A stretch of DNA of 64,000 nucleotides. Source: Komagataeibacter xylinus. Lineage in GTDB: Bacteria; Pseudomonadota; Alphaproteobacteria; Acetobacterales; Acetobacteraceae. Shown piece after piece: positions 29,488-37,738 of the stretch. The position numbers were made by a program, and so were the translations under genes. Location: contig NZ_JARWSK010000001.1 of NCBI RefSeq assembly GCF_031081985.1, positions 620,001 through 684,000 of the forward strand. The letters run 5' to 3'. Each line of letters begins with the position of its first letter. The first letter of the stretch is position 1. The notes beneath the pieces are model-generated. The model was not told where the DNA came from and ran no database searches. It was given only the letters and a program-made list of their open reading frames with translations.

Positions 29488-29509
29488 CAAAGCTTTTTGA
29501 AAAAATCTT
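29482..29509. repeat. AT-rich palindromic intergenic repeat, partial inverted copy 3
   Basis: The reverse complement matches the core of the elements at 2834-2861 and 18579-18606 closely (about 22 of 24 positions in the best part), without the outer arms. It also supplies the T run for the preceding terminator. Confidence 0.55.
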
Positions 29510-29627
29510 TGCAGGCGGCCAGATAGGGCCAGCCTGTCTGCACGACAATGCGCTGCGTGTGCCATACCTCGTCAGGTGAGGCGTGCAATGCAGTCTTTAT
29601 ACTTATATTTTAAGGATTAAGGCCGGA

Positions 29628-29702
29628 TGGTGGGTGCGACAGGGATTGAACCTGTGACCCCCGCCGTGTGAAGGCGATGCTCTACCGCTGAGCTACGCAC
29701 CC
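29628..29702 (-). tRNA. tRNA-Val(CAC)
   Basis: On the minus strand the acceptor arms GGGTGCG and CGCACCC, D arm, anticodon stem GCC/GGC with loop TTCACAC (anticodon CAC), T arm GGTTCAATCC and a genome-encoded CCA (complement of 29628-29630) form a complete cloverleaf of 75 nt. Decodes GTG. Confidence 0.95.
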
Positions 29703-29770
29703 ATCCGCTTCGGTGGGGCTTACTTAGTCCAGCCAGGCGGGGGACGCAAGAGGGAAAAATCGCTTTCGGG

Positions 29771-31282
29771 TCATTTTCCACCTGCGCGGCGAAAACGGTA
29801 GGCCAGGGCCTCGGCAATATGGCCACGCTCCACATCGGGCTGCGCGCCCAGATCGGCGATGGTGCGGCCCACACGGAGCAGGCGGGTGAATCCACGGGCG
29901 GAAAGGCGCATTTTTTCAGCGGCCTGCACGGCAAAGTCACGCGCGGATGCGGTGATGCGGAACTCATCGGTCGAGGCCTCGGCATTGCGGGCCGCACCCT
30001 GACGGGCCTGCTGGCGGGCCACGGCCTCACGCACGCGGGCCGCCACGATGGCGCTGGCCTCACCGCCCCTGAGTTCGGCAATGCGGCTCAGGGGCATCGG
30101 TTCGACATGCACGGTCATGTCCAGCCGGTCGAGCAGCGGGCCGGACAGGCGGGCCTGATAATCCTCGCCACAGCGCGGCGCCTTGCGGCATTCCTGCGCC
30201 GCATCGCCCAGATAGCCGCATTTGCACGGGTTCATGGCCGCAATGAGCTGGAAGCGGGCAGGGTAAGTGACATGGGCCGCGGCCCGGGCGATGGAAATGC
30301 TGCCGGTTTCCATCGGCTGGCGCAGCACTTCGAGCGCGGAGCGGCCAAATTCGGGCATTTCATCCAAAAACAGCACGCCACGATGCGCCAGGCTAACCTC
30401 GCCGGGCCGGGCCCGCGCGCCGCCACCGCTCAGCGCCGCAGGGCTTGAGGAATGATGCGGATCGCGGAACGGCGGCCGGCGCACGGGCTGGCCATCCTTG
30501 AGCAGGCCGCCAATGCTGTGAATGCGGCTTATCTCCAGCATTTCAACCGGTGTCAGGTCAGGCATGATGCCGGGCAGGCGGGCGGCCAGCATGGATTTGC
30601 CAGCACCCGGCGGCCCGACCATGAGCAGCGAATGACGGCCCGCGGCGGCAATTTCCAGCGCGCGGCGCGCGGTTTCCATGCCACGGATGTCAGCAAGGTC
30701 GGGCAGGGCGCTCGGGTCTTCTGGCGCAATGGGGGGCAGTTCGACCGGCTCGATCACCTGCTGCCCGCGCAGATGGTTGAGCAGTTCGGGCAGGGAGCGG
30801 ATGGCAAGGATATCCATCTCCTCACTGGCCCAGCGGGCCTCCACGCCCTGGGCTGCAGGGCAGATCAGCCCGAGCGACAGGCTGGCCGCGGTCATGGCCG
30901 CAGGCAGCACGCCACAGACCGGGTTGACGCCGCCATCAAGCGACAGTTCGCCCAGAGCCGCGTAACGCTGCGCCATATCGCCCGAAAGCAGGCCCATGAC
31001 CACAAGCAGGGCAAGGGCGATGGGCAGGTCGAAATGCGATCCTTCCTTCATCAGGCTGGCAGGCACCATGTTGACCACGATGCGTTTGGCCGGCAGCGCA
31101 AGCCCCATGGCCGACAGGGCCGCGCGCACGCGCTCACGCGATTCATTGATGGCTTTGTCCGGAAGGCCCACGATCAGGAAGGATGGCAGGCCAACGGAAA
31201 GCTGGACCTCGACTTTGACAGGAACGGCCTCAATGCCGGAAAATGCAAAACCGCAGATCGATGCGAGCGCCGTATCAGTCAT
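29771..31282 (-). CDS. comM: ComM/YifB family Mg-chelatase-like AAA+ ATPase
   Basis: AAA+ helicase that promotes branch migration during natural transformation in other bacteria. The 503-aa protein has the N-terminal GLPSFLIVGLPDKAINESRERVRAAL domain, Walker A GPPGAGKS, Walker B GVLFLDEMPEF, a zinc-like cysteine segment NPCKCGYLGDAAQECRKAPRC and the C-terminal sensor region RGFTRLLRVGRTIADL. Start ATG 31282 opens the conserved region; the upstream ATG at 31318 adds 12 residues. A single gene on the minus strand. Confidence 0.93.
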   Translation of the reverse strand: MTDTALASICGFAFSGIEAVPVKVEVQLSVGLPSFLIVGLPDKAINESRERVRAALSAMGLALPAKRIVVNMVPASLMKEGSHFDLPIALALLVVMGLLSGDMAQRYAALGELSLDGGVNPVCGVLPAAMTAASLSLGLICPAAQGVEARWASEEMDILAIRSLPELLNHLRGQQVIEPVELPPIAPEDPSALPDLADIRGMETARRALEIAAAGRHSLLMVGPPGAGKSMLAARLPGIMPDLTPVEMLEISRIHSIGGLLKDGQPVRRPPFRDPHHSSSPAALSGGGARARPGEVSLAHRGVLFLDEMPEFGRSALEVLRQPMETGSISIARAAAHVTYPARFQLIAAMNPCKCGYLGDAAQECRKAPRCGEDYQARLSGPLLDRLDMTVHVEPMPLSRIAELRGGEASAIVAARVREAVARQQARQGAARNAEASTDEFRITASARDFAVQAAEKMRLSARGFTRLLRVGRTIADLGAQPDVERGHIAEALAYRFRRAGGK

Positions 31283-31580
31283 GCGTGGATGATGCCGGAT
31301 TGCGGACGGCTTGGCCATTATGGAACATGGCGAAACTGGCTAGATCATACGCTCGGCCTTCTTTCATACCCAATTTGTTGGCATAATATTTCTTATAAAA
31401 CTTTTGGGTGCGCGGGAAAGAGGTTACCTGTGGCCGACCTGTCTGCCTTTGCCATCCCATTCCGGCTGTGCGGTTTTGTGCACGCGGCTGTCCCAACCAG
31501 CCAGCCATCTCCCGCTGCTTGTGGCTGATATGCCACGGTGATGCGCCGCCCGGATACGGCGCATCACTTTCACCCTTCCC
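31283..31580. other. 298-bp gap between dnaB and comM
   Basis: No convincing gene. It is AT-rich in the middle (around 31370-31410). It should contain the 3' end of the dnaB transcript and the comM promoter, but I find no clear terminator stem and no confident promoter pair. Short open frames here have no ribosome-binding site and no recognisable similarity. Confidence 0.5.
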
Positions 31581-33098
31581 TTAAGCGTCGTGGTACATGT
31601 CGAGGTCGCCAAAGCGCGTGAACTCGCCTTCGAAGAACAGGTTCACCGTCCCTGTCGGGCCATGACGCTGCTTTTCCAGAATCAGCTCGGCACGGTTATG
31701 GGCCAGGTCCATCTTGCGCTGCCACTCCTCCATCGCGGTCTGGTACTTGTCCACGGAATCGTAGGAGGTTTCCTTGGGCTGGCGCTGCTGTAGGTAGTAC
31801 TGGTCACGATAGACGAACATCACCGCATCCGCGTCCTGCTCGATCGAGCCGGATTCACGCAGGTCCGACAGCATGGGCCGCTTGTCTTCCCTGCTCTCCA
31901 CCTGGCGTGAGAGCTGCGATAGCGCAATGACCGGCACCGAGAGTTCCTTGGCCAGCGCCTTGAGCCCCTGCGTGATCATGGAAATCTCGAGCACGCGGTT
32001 ATCGGCCTTGGTGCCGACCGAGGGCCGCATGAGCTGCAGGTAATCGACCACCACGAGGCTCAGCCCCTTGGTGCGCGCCAGCCTGCGGCAGCGCGTGCGC
32101 ATGGCCGAGAGCGTGATGGCGGGCGTATCGTCAATATGCAGCGGCAGTTGGGCCAGTTCGCGGCTGACCTGCACAAAGCGGTCGAATTCCTTCTGCACCA
32201 GTTCGCCACGGCGGATTTTCTCGCCCGAGACGCTGGATTGCTCAGACAGGATACGGGTAGCGAGCTGTTCGGCCGACATTTCCAGCGAGAAGATGGCGAC
32301 CGAGCCCTTGGGCTTGGCATCATCCTCGGCATCGCGTGCAGCCTGCATGAGCGAGCGCGCGGCGGAGAACGCGATCTTGGTGGCCAGCGCCGTCTTGCCC
32401 ATGGCGGGGCGCCCGGCCAGGATCAGCAGGTCGGATGGATGCAGGCCGCCGGTTTTCTTGTCGAGGTCGCGCAGGCCCGTGGTCAGGCCCACCACGTCGC
32501 CGTTACGGTCAAAGGCGTGCTGGGCAATCTTGACCGCATCGGCCAGGGCCCGGTCAAAGGACAGGAAGCCGCCATCCTGCCCCTTCTCGGTGGCGAGGCG
32601 GAACAGCGCCTCCTCGCTGGCGGCGATCTGGTCGGGGCCATCAAGGTCAGGGCGCGCGCCAAAGGCGTTGTTCACCACGTCCTGCCCGATATCGATCAGC
32701 TGGCGACGGATCCAGGCATCATGGATCACGCGGCCATAATCGGCAGCGTTGATGATGCCGACCATCGATGTCAGCAGCTTGGCCAGATAGGATGTGCCGC
32801 CCACGGGGTCGAGCACGCCGGTATTCTGGAAATAGATGCGCAGCGTGACCGGGTCGGCCAGCTTGCCTTCCTCGATATGCTGCGAAATCGCATCATAGAT
32901 CTTCCCGTTGATCTCATCGGCGAAATGCGCGCCGGTCAGGAAGTCGGAAACACGATCATAGGCCTTGTTGTTGGTCAGCAACGCGCCGAGCAGCGCCTGC
33001 TCGGCCTGCAGGTTGGCAGGCGGCAGGCGCTGCGACACGCCAAGGAGCGAGTCCGGCTGGCGGGACTCAGCGGAGGGAGGATTCTGGATGGTATTCAC
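31581..33098 (-). CDS. dnaB: replicative DNA helicase
   Basis: Hexameric fork helicase. The 505-aa protein has the N-terminal primase-interacting domain (PPANLQAEQALLGALL) and a RecA-like C-terminal domain with Walker A GRPAMGKT (229-236), VVVDYLQLM, SQLSRQVE and the end VNLFFEGEFTRFGDL. No intein is present. The start is GTG at 33098 with AGGGAAGG just upstream. The gap to the divergent polyol dehydrogenase gene is 241 bp. Confidence 0.97.
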   Translation of the reverse strand: MNTIQNPPSAESRQPDSLLGVSQRLPPANLQAEQALLGALLTNNKAYDRVSDFLTGAHFADEINGKIYDAISQHIEEGKLADPVTLRIYFQNTGVLDPVGGTSYLAKLLTSMVGIINAADYGRVIHDAWIRRQLIDIGQDVVNNAFGARPDLDGPDQIAASEEALFRLATEKGQDGGFLSFDRALADAVKIAQHAFDRNGDVVGLTTGLRDLDKKTGGLHPSDLLILAGRPAMGKTALATKIAFSAARSLMQAARDAEDDAKPKGSVAIFSLEMSAEQLATRILSEQSSVSGEKIRRGELVQKEFDRFVQVSRELAQLPLHIDDTPAITLSAMRTRCRRLARTKGLSLVVVDYLQLMRPSVGTKADNRVLEISMITQGLKALAKELSVPVIALSQLSRQVESREDKRPMLSDLRESGSIEQDADAVMFVYRDQYYLQQRQPKETSYDSVDKYQTAMEEWQRKMDLAHNRAELILEKQRHGPTGTVNLFFEGEFTRFGDLDMYHDA

Positions 33099-33339
33099 GC
33101 CTTCCCTTCTATCCGATCAGACGGCCGTGCCGGAAGAGGTGATTACGCATGACCGCGCCAGCGGGCTGTCCTGCGTGGCATAATAAAAAACATGTTTTCT
33201 GCCCGGCTCCGGGCCAACGCGCGGGGTAGCGCGCTTTTTGCCCATGCCTGACAAGCCTGCAGGTGCCAAAGGCGCAGGCGGGCGGGTTGCCGCATGGGTC
33301 TTTTCTGATTAGGCGTCGAAAAATCCTTTCCGTGGAAAT

Positions 33340-34827
33340 ATGGTCATGACCCCACTCAACAAGACATCCCTGCCCCACCTGCCGCCCGAGATCGTGGTGC
33401 CTGCCTATGACCGCAGCAAGGTAACGCCCGGCATCGCGCATATCAGCGTTGGCAATTTTCATCGCGCGCATCAGGCCGTCTATATCGACCGCGTGCTGGC
33501 GCGCGCGGGCCAGGAAGGCTGGGGCCTGCTGGGCGTTGGCCTGATGGAAAACCCGCACGAGGCGCTCAAGGCGCAGGACATGGCAGCACAGGACTGCCTG
33601 TATTCCCTGACCGAATGCGCACCCGATGCGCCGAACGTGGTGCGCGTGATCGGCTCCATTACGGAGTATATGTACGCCCCCGCCGACCGGACCGCCACCA
33701 TCGCCCGCCTGGCCGACCCCGCTATTCGCATTGTCAGCCTGACCGTGACCGAGGGTGGCTATTACGTTGATGAAAATGGCGTCTTCCCCCTCGATCACCC
33801 CGTCATTGCCGAAGACCTCAAGCGTGAGGTTCCGCACACGGTGTTCGGCCTGCTGACCGAGGCACTCCGCCAGCGGCGCGAGAGCGGTGCGGGTCCGTTC
33901 ACCATCCTGTCATGCGACAACCTGCCCCAGAACGGCCATGTGGCCCGTGCCGCCTTCCTCGGATGGGCGCGGGCGCGTGACGCGGGGCTGGCGCAATGGA
34001 TGGAGGAGAACGTCACCTTCCCCTGCACCATGGTGGACCGCATCACCCCCGCCGTGCACCCTGAGGATGTCAAACGCCTCGATGCCGAAAGCGGACTGGA
34101 TGACCGTATTCCCGTTTTCTGCGAGGATTTCATCCAGTGGGTCGTCGAGGACAAATTCTGCGCGGGCCGCCCCGAACTCGATGCCGTGGGCGTGCAGTTT
34201 ACCGATAATGTCGAGCCTTATGAGGCGGTGAAGCTGCACATGCTCAATGCCTCCCACTCGCTGCTCGGACTTTCGGGCGTGCTGTCGGGCTACCGGTTTG
34301 TCAGCGAGATCATGCTGGACCTCAACGAGGTGGCCCTCGTCGAGCAGTATCTGGCCTTTGATGCCGAACCCCTGCTGCATGCGCCACCAGGCATGGCGCT
34401 GCGGGACTATGGCAGGCGGCTGCTGCACCGTTTCCGCAACAAGGCGATCAGCGACCAGTTGCTGCGCATTGCCTTTGACAGCACCTCCAAGCTGTCCATG
34501 TTCATCAGGAGCACCGCCATGGGCGTGATCGCCCATAACCGCCCGGTAGAGCGGATTGCCTTCGTGGTGGCCTGCTATGCGGAATATCTGCGCGGGCGTG
34601 ATGATAAAGGCACAGTCTATGATGTGGTCGAGCCACACCTGACCGATGAAGACCGCCTCAAAGCGGCCTCATCCAACCTTGAAGATGCCTTGGACATGAC
34701 CGCCTTTGCAGGCTGGGACCTGCGGGAAAGCACGGTTTTCGTGCAGCGCTACCTTGCCTTGCGCCAGTCCCTGCGCGACCGGGGAACCCGCGCCACGCTG
34801 GCGGAGGTTATATCCGCCGGGGAATAG
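33340..34827 (+). CDS. mannitol dehydrogenase family polyol dehydrogenase
   Basis: NAD(P)-dependent long-chain polyol dehydrogenase interconverting sugar alcohols and ketoses (mannitol/fructose, arabitol/xylulose or similar). The 495-aa protein has the N-terminal HISVGNFHRAHQAVYIDRVL nucleotide-binding segment and the catalytic KLHMLNASH motif with Lys298, Asn303 and His306. The exact substrate cannot be assigned. ATGs at 33340 and 33346 are both possible starts. Its position before gcd groups it with sugar oxidation, but a 136-bp gap suggests separate transcripts. Confidence 0.9.
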   Translation: MVMTPLNKTSLPHLPPEIVVPAYDRSKVTPGIAHISVGNFHRAHQAVYIDRVLARAGQEGWGLLGVGLMENPHEALKAQDMAAQDCLYSLTECAPDAPNVVRVIGSITEYMYAPADRTATIARLADPAIRIVSLTVTEGGYYVDENGVFPLDHPVIAEDLKREVPHTVFGLLTEALRQRRESGAGPFTILSCDNLPQNGHVARAAFLGWARARDAGLAQWMEENVTFPCTMVDRITPAVHPEDVKRLDAESGLDDRIPVFCEDFIQWVVEDKFCAGRPELDAVGVQFTDNVEPYEAVKLHMLNASHSLLGLSGVLSGYRFVSEIMLDLNEVALVEQYLAFDAEPLLHAPPGMALRDYGRRLLHRFRNKAISDQLLRIAFDSTSKLSMFIRSTAMGVIAHNRPVERIAFVVACYAEYLRGRDDKGTVYDVVEPHLTDEDRLKAASSNLEDALDMTAFAGWDLRESTVFVQRYLALRQSLRDRGTRATLAEVISAGE

Positions 34828-34963
34828 ACGTTCAGGGGGAGATTTAACCTCCTGAAATATTACGACACACGTTTTATTCATAATGTTGGGCTTGACCTGA
34901 TGGCGTCTCCTACGTTTTCTCATTGAAAATGTTCGGACTGTATCACGGTAATCAGGAAAACTT

Positions 34964-37354
34964 ATGAATAGCCTCATGCGCTCGGCTCCCCTTCTCGCCG
35001 CGGCCATTGCCGTCTGCGCCCTGACAGGTCTCTACCTGCTGGGAGGCGGGCTATGGCTGTGTCTCATCGGCGGCTCCTTTTATTATGTCATCGCTGGCAT
35101 ATTGCTGCTGGTCACGGCCGTGCTGCTGGCGCGGCGGCAGGCCATGGCGCTTACGGTCTATGCCGTGCTCCTGCTTGGCACGATGGTATGGGCCGTGCAG
35201 GAAGCCGGGTTTGATTTCTGGGCACTCGCACCGCGTGGCGATATTCTGGTGCCCATTGGCATCGTGCTCGCCCTGCCGTGGGTCACGCGCCACCTGCAGC
35301 CTGCCAGCCCTGCCACCCGCCTGCCCCTGTTCGGCGCGATCGGTGCCGCCGTGGTCGTCGTTGGCGCGGCCCTGACACAGGACCCGCAGGATATCGCGGG
35401 CAGCCTGCCGCCCGTGGCGGAAAATGCCCCCGAGCCGGGCGATGCCCACCAGATGCCCGATGAGGACTGGCAGGCCTATGGCCGCACCCAGTTTGGTGAC
35501 CGGTTCTCCCCGCTCAAGCAGGTCAATGCCAGCAATGTCAGCAAGCTGAAGGTTGCCTGGACCTTCCGCACCGGCGACCTGCGCGGACCCAATGACCCCG
35601 GTGAAATCACCGACGAAGTCACGCCCATCAAGATCCGTGATACGCTCTACCTGTGCACCCCCCACCAGATCCTGTTCGCGCTCGATGCGAAGACCGGCCA
35701 GCAGCGGTGAAAGTTTGACCCCAAGCTGGCCTACAACCCCACCTTCCAGCACCTGACCTGCCGTGGCGTGTCCTATCATGAGGACAAGGCGGATGATGCG
35801 CAGGCAGCAGAGGGTGCCGCAGCGCCGACCGAATGCGCGCGCCGCATTTTCCTGCCCACCAATGATGGCCAGCTTTTCGCGCTCGATGCCGCAACCGGCG
35901 CGCGCTGCGCAAGCTTTGGCAATAATGGCGTGGTGAACCTGCAGGACGGCATGCCGGTCAAGACGCTGGGCTTTTACGAACCCACCTCTCCCCCGGTCGT
36001 GACCGATACCACCGTGATCGTGTCCGGCGCCGTAACCGACAACTATTCCACGCATGAGCCTTCGGGGGTGACGCGCGGCTTCGACGTGCATACCGGCGCG
36101 CTGAAATGGGCGTTCGACCCCGGCAACCCCGATCCGAACGAGATGCCGTCCGAGCACCACAGCTTCGTGCCGAACTCACCCAATTCGTGGATCACGTCAT
36201 CCTATGACGCCAAACTCGACCTGATCTACATCCCCATGGGCGTGCAGACGCCCGATATCTGGGGAGGCAACCGCGGTGCCGATGCCGAGCGCTATGCAAG
36301 CTCCATCGTGGCGCTCAACGCCTCCACCGGCAAGCTGGTCTGGTCCTACCAGACCGTGCACCACGACCTGTGGGACATGGACATCCCCGCCCAGCCCAGC
36401 CTGGTCGATATCCGCAACGAACAGGGCGAGGTCATCCCCACCCTGTACGCCCCGGCCAAGACCGGCAACATCTTCGTGCTTGACCGGCGCAACGGCCGGC
36501 TCGTGGTCCCTGCCCCCGAACAGCCGGTGCCGCAGGGCGCAGCGCCGGGCGATCACGTTTCGCCCACGCAGCCCTTCTCGCAGCTGAGCTTCCGCCCCAA
36601 GAAGCTGCTGACCGATGCCGACATGTGGGGCGGCACGATGTATGACCAGCTGATCTGCCGCATCATGTTCCATCGCCTGCGCTATGACGGCACATTCACG
36701 CCGCCTTCGCTGCAGGGCACGCTGGTCTTCCCCGGCAACCTTGGCATGTTCGAATGGGGCGGGCTTGCGGTTGACCCCGTGCGCCAGATCGCGATTGCCA
36801 ACCCCATCGCCATTCCGTTCGTTTCCAGACTGATCCCGCGCGGGCCGAACAACCCGGCAACGCCTGACAAGTCCCTGCCCTCGGGCTCGGAGAGTGGCGT
36901 GCAGCCGCAGTTTGGCGTGCCTTACGGCGTGGACCTGCATCCGTTCCTCTCGCCGTTTGGCCTGCCGTGCAAGCAGCCTGCCTGGGGCTACATGTCGGGC
37001 ATCGACCTGCGCACCAACAAGATCGTGTGGAAGCACCGCAACGGCACGATCCGTGACAGCGCGCCGCTGCCCCTGCCCATCAAGATGGGCGTGCCCAGCC
37101 TTGGCGGCCCGCTCACCACGGCGGGTGGCGTGGCCTTCCTCACCTCTACGCTCGATTACTACATCCGCGCCTATGACGTGACGAATGGCCAGGTGCTGTG
37201 GCAGGACCGCCTGCCCGCCGGTGGCCAATCCACGCCCATGACCTATGCGGTCGATGGCAAGCAGTACATCGTCACGGCTGATGGCGGCCACGGGTCGTTC
37301 GGCACCAAGCTTGGTGACTACATCGTCGCCTACAGCCTGCCTGACGGGAACTGA
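34964..37354 (+). pseudogene. gcd: membrane PQQ-dependent glucose dehydrogenase, interrupted by in-frame TGA
   Basis: Without the stop the frame would encode 796 residues, the usual length of Gcd, which oxidises glucose to gluconolactone in the periplasm and feeds ubiquinone. Residues 1-140 hold the five-helix membrane anchor; the rest is the PQQ beta-propeller (DWQAYGRTQFGDRFSPL, FQHLTCRGVSYHE, QTVHHDLWDMD, GGHGSFGTKLGDYIVAY). Codon 249 is TGA (35708-35710) in GQQR*KFDPKLAY, where the family has Trp, so one TGG to TGA change explains it. All other positions look intact. The 528-codon frame downstream could only begin at GTG 35768 and would lack the anchor. AGGAAA precedes the ATG at 34964. 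Confidence 0.9.
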
Positions 37355-37363
37355 GGCCCCGCA

Positions 37364-37390
37364 CCGGGGAAGGATTTTTTCCTTCCCCGG
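37364..37390 (+). terminator. hairpin after gcd
   Basis: A perfect 11-bp stem (CCGGGGAAGGA / TCCTTCCCCGG) with a T5 loop starts 9 bp past the gcd stop. A U run is missing downstream, but the stem is strong. Confidence 0.65.
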
Positions 37391-37391
37391 C

Positions 37392-37432
37392 TTGACATTG
37401 CCCGTCACATCTATATTCACCTGTATATAGAT
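37392..37432 (+). promoter_or_regulatory. promoter with overlapping palindromic operator
   Basis: TTGACA (37392-37397) is a perfect -35 element; TATTCA (37414-37419) is a -10 candidate at 16-base spacing. A perfect 8-bp inverted repeat ATCTATAT-N8-ATATAGAT (37409-37432) covers the -10 and start region, the usual place for a repressor site. The downstream operon starts about 300 bp later. Confidence 0.45.
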
Positions 37433-37589
37433 GCTGCTCATACAGGCCACCTTGCAAACCATTATCCACGGTTTTGCAGGGATTTTGTGCATTCAGCAGA
37501 AAATCAAATAAGTCTTATCATCGCTTTGATCTTACGCGCGCCCGAATGGCTTGATTAGGAAACGGTAATACTAAAGTTTCCGCCGTGGC

Positions 37590-37654
37590 GCCGATGTTCC
37601 CGCACATCCGGCAGTTCCGGTGCTTCGGAGGGGGTGCAATGTTGCGCCGCCTCC
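37590..37654 (+). promoter_or_regulatory. two-hairpin structured leader
   Basis: Hairpin 1 pairs GCCGATGT (37590-37597) with ACAT-C-CGGC (37604-37612, one bulge). Hairpin 2 pairs GGAGG and GGTGCAA (37627-37639) with TTGCGCC and CCTCC (37642-37654) around a G-G mismatch. Both lie in the expected 5' leader of the aldehyde-dehydrogenase-type operon. I cannot match them to a known riboswitch class. Confidence 0.4.
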
Positions 37655-37705
37655 TGTGTTTCGCGCCATGACGGCACTGGAACCGGGCGGATGATACGGG
37701 GTGAT

Positions 37706-37738
37706 ATGATGACTTTCACAACCGCGAGAACATCGTGA
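37706..37738 (+). CDS. possible 10-codon leader peptide
   Basis: ATG ATG opens a frame for MMTFTTARTS, whose TGA stop overlaps the GTG start of the cytochrome gene as GTGA. A GGGG stretch lies 5 bases upstream of the first ATG. Translation of this short frame could bring ribosomes to the weakly preceded GTG. No biased amino-acid run typical of attenuation is seen except three threonines. Confidence 0.35.
   Translation: MMTFTTARTS

Larger units (their letters stand above)
37355..37734. other. 380-bp leader/promoter region of the molybdo-dehydrogenase operon
   Basis: This gap holds, in order, the gcd terminator hairpin (37364-37390), a TTGACA promoter with an overlapping palindrome (37392-37432), about 150 bp with no visible structure, two stable hairpins (37590-37612 and 37627-37654) and a 10-codon leader ORF (37706-37738). 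It is the most structured non-coding region of the window. Confidence 0.6.

Noticed and set aside
31283-31580. Short open frames between dnaB and comM
   Set aside because: No ribosome-binding site, domain or codon signature; treated as non-coding.
35708-35710. Selenocysteine or programmed read-through at the gcd TGA
   Set aside because: The family has tryptophan, not a catalytic residue, at this place; no downstream selenocysteine-insertion-like stem is obvious, and simple nonsense mutation explains it.
37590-37654. Known molybdenum-cofactor riboswitch
   Set aside because: The leader has two simple hairpins but I could not find the conserved joining sequences of that class, so it is listed only as an unassigned structured leader.
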